DNA of 6,123 nucleotides, from the NCBI GenBank assembly GCA_023424865.1, contig JAFADM010000563.1, positions 1 to 6,123 on the forward strand, read 5' to 3'. Made by a program: the position numbers and the translations under genes. The first letter of the stretch is position 1. Every line of letters starts with the position of its first letter. Positions 4,844-6,123 of the stretch are shown here, one piece after another. Below the pieces are notes generated by a model, which did not search any database, was not told the DNA's origin, and saw only the letters and a list, made by a program, of their open reading frames with translations. The stretch is from Bacillota bacterium. Lineage in GTDB: Bacteria; Bacillota_A; Clostridia; DSM-8532.

Positions 4844-6123
4844 TTAGTTGAACTTGAGGCTGACGGGGCCAAAAAGCCCCGAAGGCCTTTTTGATTTGCT
4901 CAGACGGTTGGATATGCTGTTGGTAACCTCCACTGCCAAGAGGTTTTGTCCCTCCCTCAACAGGTGGGTAACCTCCCATTCATAGGGAGCCCACAGGCAA
5001 GGAGCCAGGTCTGTGCCGTTTACATTTACCCGGGCCATTTCACACACTCTTCCTAGAGAAAGCAAAACCCTTGTAAATGGCAAAGGTGCATCCAGATGGA
5101 AGGTTGTCTCATAGGTAAGGGTTCCTGAAAAGTTGTCCATGTTTTCCCACGATGTCCAGCAGGTAAGGCCCTGCCTTAAAGCTAAGGCTTCGGGGGCAGG
5201 GGAGGGCAGTCCCCGTAGGGTCCATGGTTCTTTAAGTATGATTTCAGAGGATGGGAGGACTTTTTCCGTAAGGGGATTAGAAGGTTCCTGAGGCAGGTCC
5301 TCACTCCTTGCCCGGGGAGACAGTATCAAAATGGCGCTTTCACGCCGTTTAAGCCCTATGGCATAGGCCTGTGTCCTAAGCTGGGAAGCACTGGCCGCAA
5401 GAGGCGTGCAGGTGCCCTCCCAGGCCTTCCAAAGCTCCGCCTTGCCACCCTTGTCCATCACATGAAGAATGCCGTCGACTGCCTCTTCTCCCTCATTGGT
5501 CAAAAGATAGTAGGGCATATCCCCTTTATAGCCACGGCTTATGCGAAGGCCCTTGTGTGAGGGAAGAAAGAGGGGCTCTTCCATGAGGCTGTTCCGCAGT
5601 ATTTCAATGAGCTCACACTGCTGAGCCTCTTCCCTTTCGCTGTGAATGGGAAAGCTTAAAACCCGCCCTCCTCCTTGCGTAAAGGCCTCAAGCTTACGAT
5701 TGGGATCAGAGGGAAGAAGGCCCGGATCCTCCACAAGAAGGAGGGAATAGGCCTGATTGGCTATAAGAAGCTTTCCGTCCTCAACGCGGCAGGCTTCTGA
5801 AAAAAGGAGATCCCGCTCAAGGTAATTAAATTCAATCTGGGTTTCAAAAAGGGGCTTAACAATTCGCCAGGGCAAGTGATCCTCACTGCAGAGAACTGCC
5901 AGGGAAGCACGGTTGACACTGCCTGTCAAGAGCCAGCACAGGCGTTTAACATAGGTTGCTATATAGGCATAATCCTTCCACCACAAATTATTGAGACCCA
6001 CATCAGGAGGCCGTTCTCCCTGGCGGCGCTCCCCTTCCAGGGAATAATAAAAGGCATGAGGAAACAGAAGATTGGTTCCTCTGACAAAGAGCCAGTCCAT
6101 ATACCATTTCATGTCGTCAGCGG
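4844..6123 (-). CDS. C-terminal part of a large glycoside-hydrolase-like protein; 5' end outside the window
   Basis: About 425 residues are visible. The frame stays open to the window edge (Ala-Asp-Asp before the Met at 6112-6110), and this Met is preceded by no Shine-Dalgarno sequence. Residue numbers here count from that Met. The opening segment, with MDWLFVRGTNLLFPHAFYYS (5-24), ERPPDVG (33-39) and NNLWWKDYAYI (41-51), resembles the end of the TIM-barrel part of large bacterial glycosidases, including GH106-like alpha-L-rhamnosidases and GH2 relatives. Residues about 65-155 look like the glutamine-amidotransferase-like domain often inserted in such enzymes. Residues about 185-265 are a beta-rich linker domain. 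The end (about 295-422) is a galactose-binding-like beta-sandwich with FSGTLTYETTF, VNVNG and WAPYEWEVTHLL, closing with SGLFGPVSLKF. It probably acts on plant or host glycans. Family and substrate cannot be fixed without the missing catalytic part. It is convergent with the cobalamin cluster and probably unrelated to it. Confidence 0.75.
   Translation of the reverse strand, partial: ADDMKWYMDWLFVRGTNLLFPHAFYYSLEGERRQGERPPDVGLNNLWWKDYAYIATYVKRLCWLLTGSVNRASLAVLCSEDHLPWRIVKPLFETQIEFNYLERDLLFSEACRVEDGKLLIANQAYSLLLVEDPGLLPSDPNRKLEAFTQGGGRVLSFPIHSEREEAQQCELIEILRNSLMEEPLFLPSHKGLRISRGYKGDMPYYLLTNEGEEAVDGILHVMDKGGKAELWKAWEGTCTPLAASASQLRTQAYAIGLKRRESAILILSPRARSEDLPQEPSNPLTEKVLPSSEIILKEPWTLRGLPSPAPEALALRQGLTCWTSWENMDNFSGTLTYETTFHLDAPLPFTRVLLSLGRVCEMARVNVNGTDLAPCLWAPYEWEVTHLLREGQNLLAVEVTNSISNRLSKSKRPSGLFGPVSLKFN

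Overview
The window looks like chromosomal DNA from an anaerobic Firmicute, probably a clostridial lineage. Three things suggest this: a lipoprotein-anchored binding protein with no outer-membrane partner, purine-rich ribosome binding sites, and compact hairpin-plus-T-run terminators. Base composition is moderate. This placement is an inference from style; no taxonomic marker other than a partial groL is present.

Layout. (1) Positions 1-521 hold the 3' end of groL (GroEL/Cpn60), followed by a strong terminator at 563-587. (2) Positions 522-1170 carry no gene but are regulatory: a sigma-A-type promoter (688-716), a cobalamin riboswitch aptamer (about 734-925), a linker with alternative pairings, an intrinsic terminator that probably serves as the attenuator (1044-1079), and a strong ribosome binding site. 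(3) Positions 1171-4759 form a plus-strand cluster: a BtuF-like cobalamin-binding lipoprotein, then after a 150-base gap with another terminator and a second GC hairpin, a BtuC-like permease, a BtuD-like ATPase and a small RsmC/YbxB-type methyltransferase. The last three are packed with a 3-base gap and an 8-base overlap. (4) A strong terminator at 4768-4811 ends this cluster. (5) From 4844 to the window edge, a convergent minus-strand gene encodes the C-terminal part of a large glycoside-hydrolase-like protein, whose N-terminal part lies outside the window.

How it works together. When cobalamin is scarce, the leader RNA should let transcription pass the attenuator, so the lipoprotein captures the corrinoid outside the membrane and passes it to the BtuC2D2 importer. 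When the cell is replete, the ligand-bound aptamer should favour termination before btuF. The terminator after btuF probably makes more binding protein than permease and ATPase. The methyltransferase resembles rRNA guanine-N2 methyltransferases, and its link to corrinoid uptake is unexplained.

No mobile element, CRISPR array, tRNA or rRNA gene was seen. Most of the content belongs to known families. The points most worth checking are the coupled methyltransferase, the split of the transporter operon by a terminator, and the switching structure between the riboswitch and its terminator.
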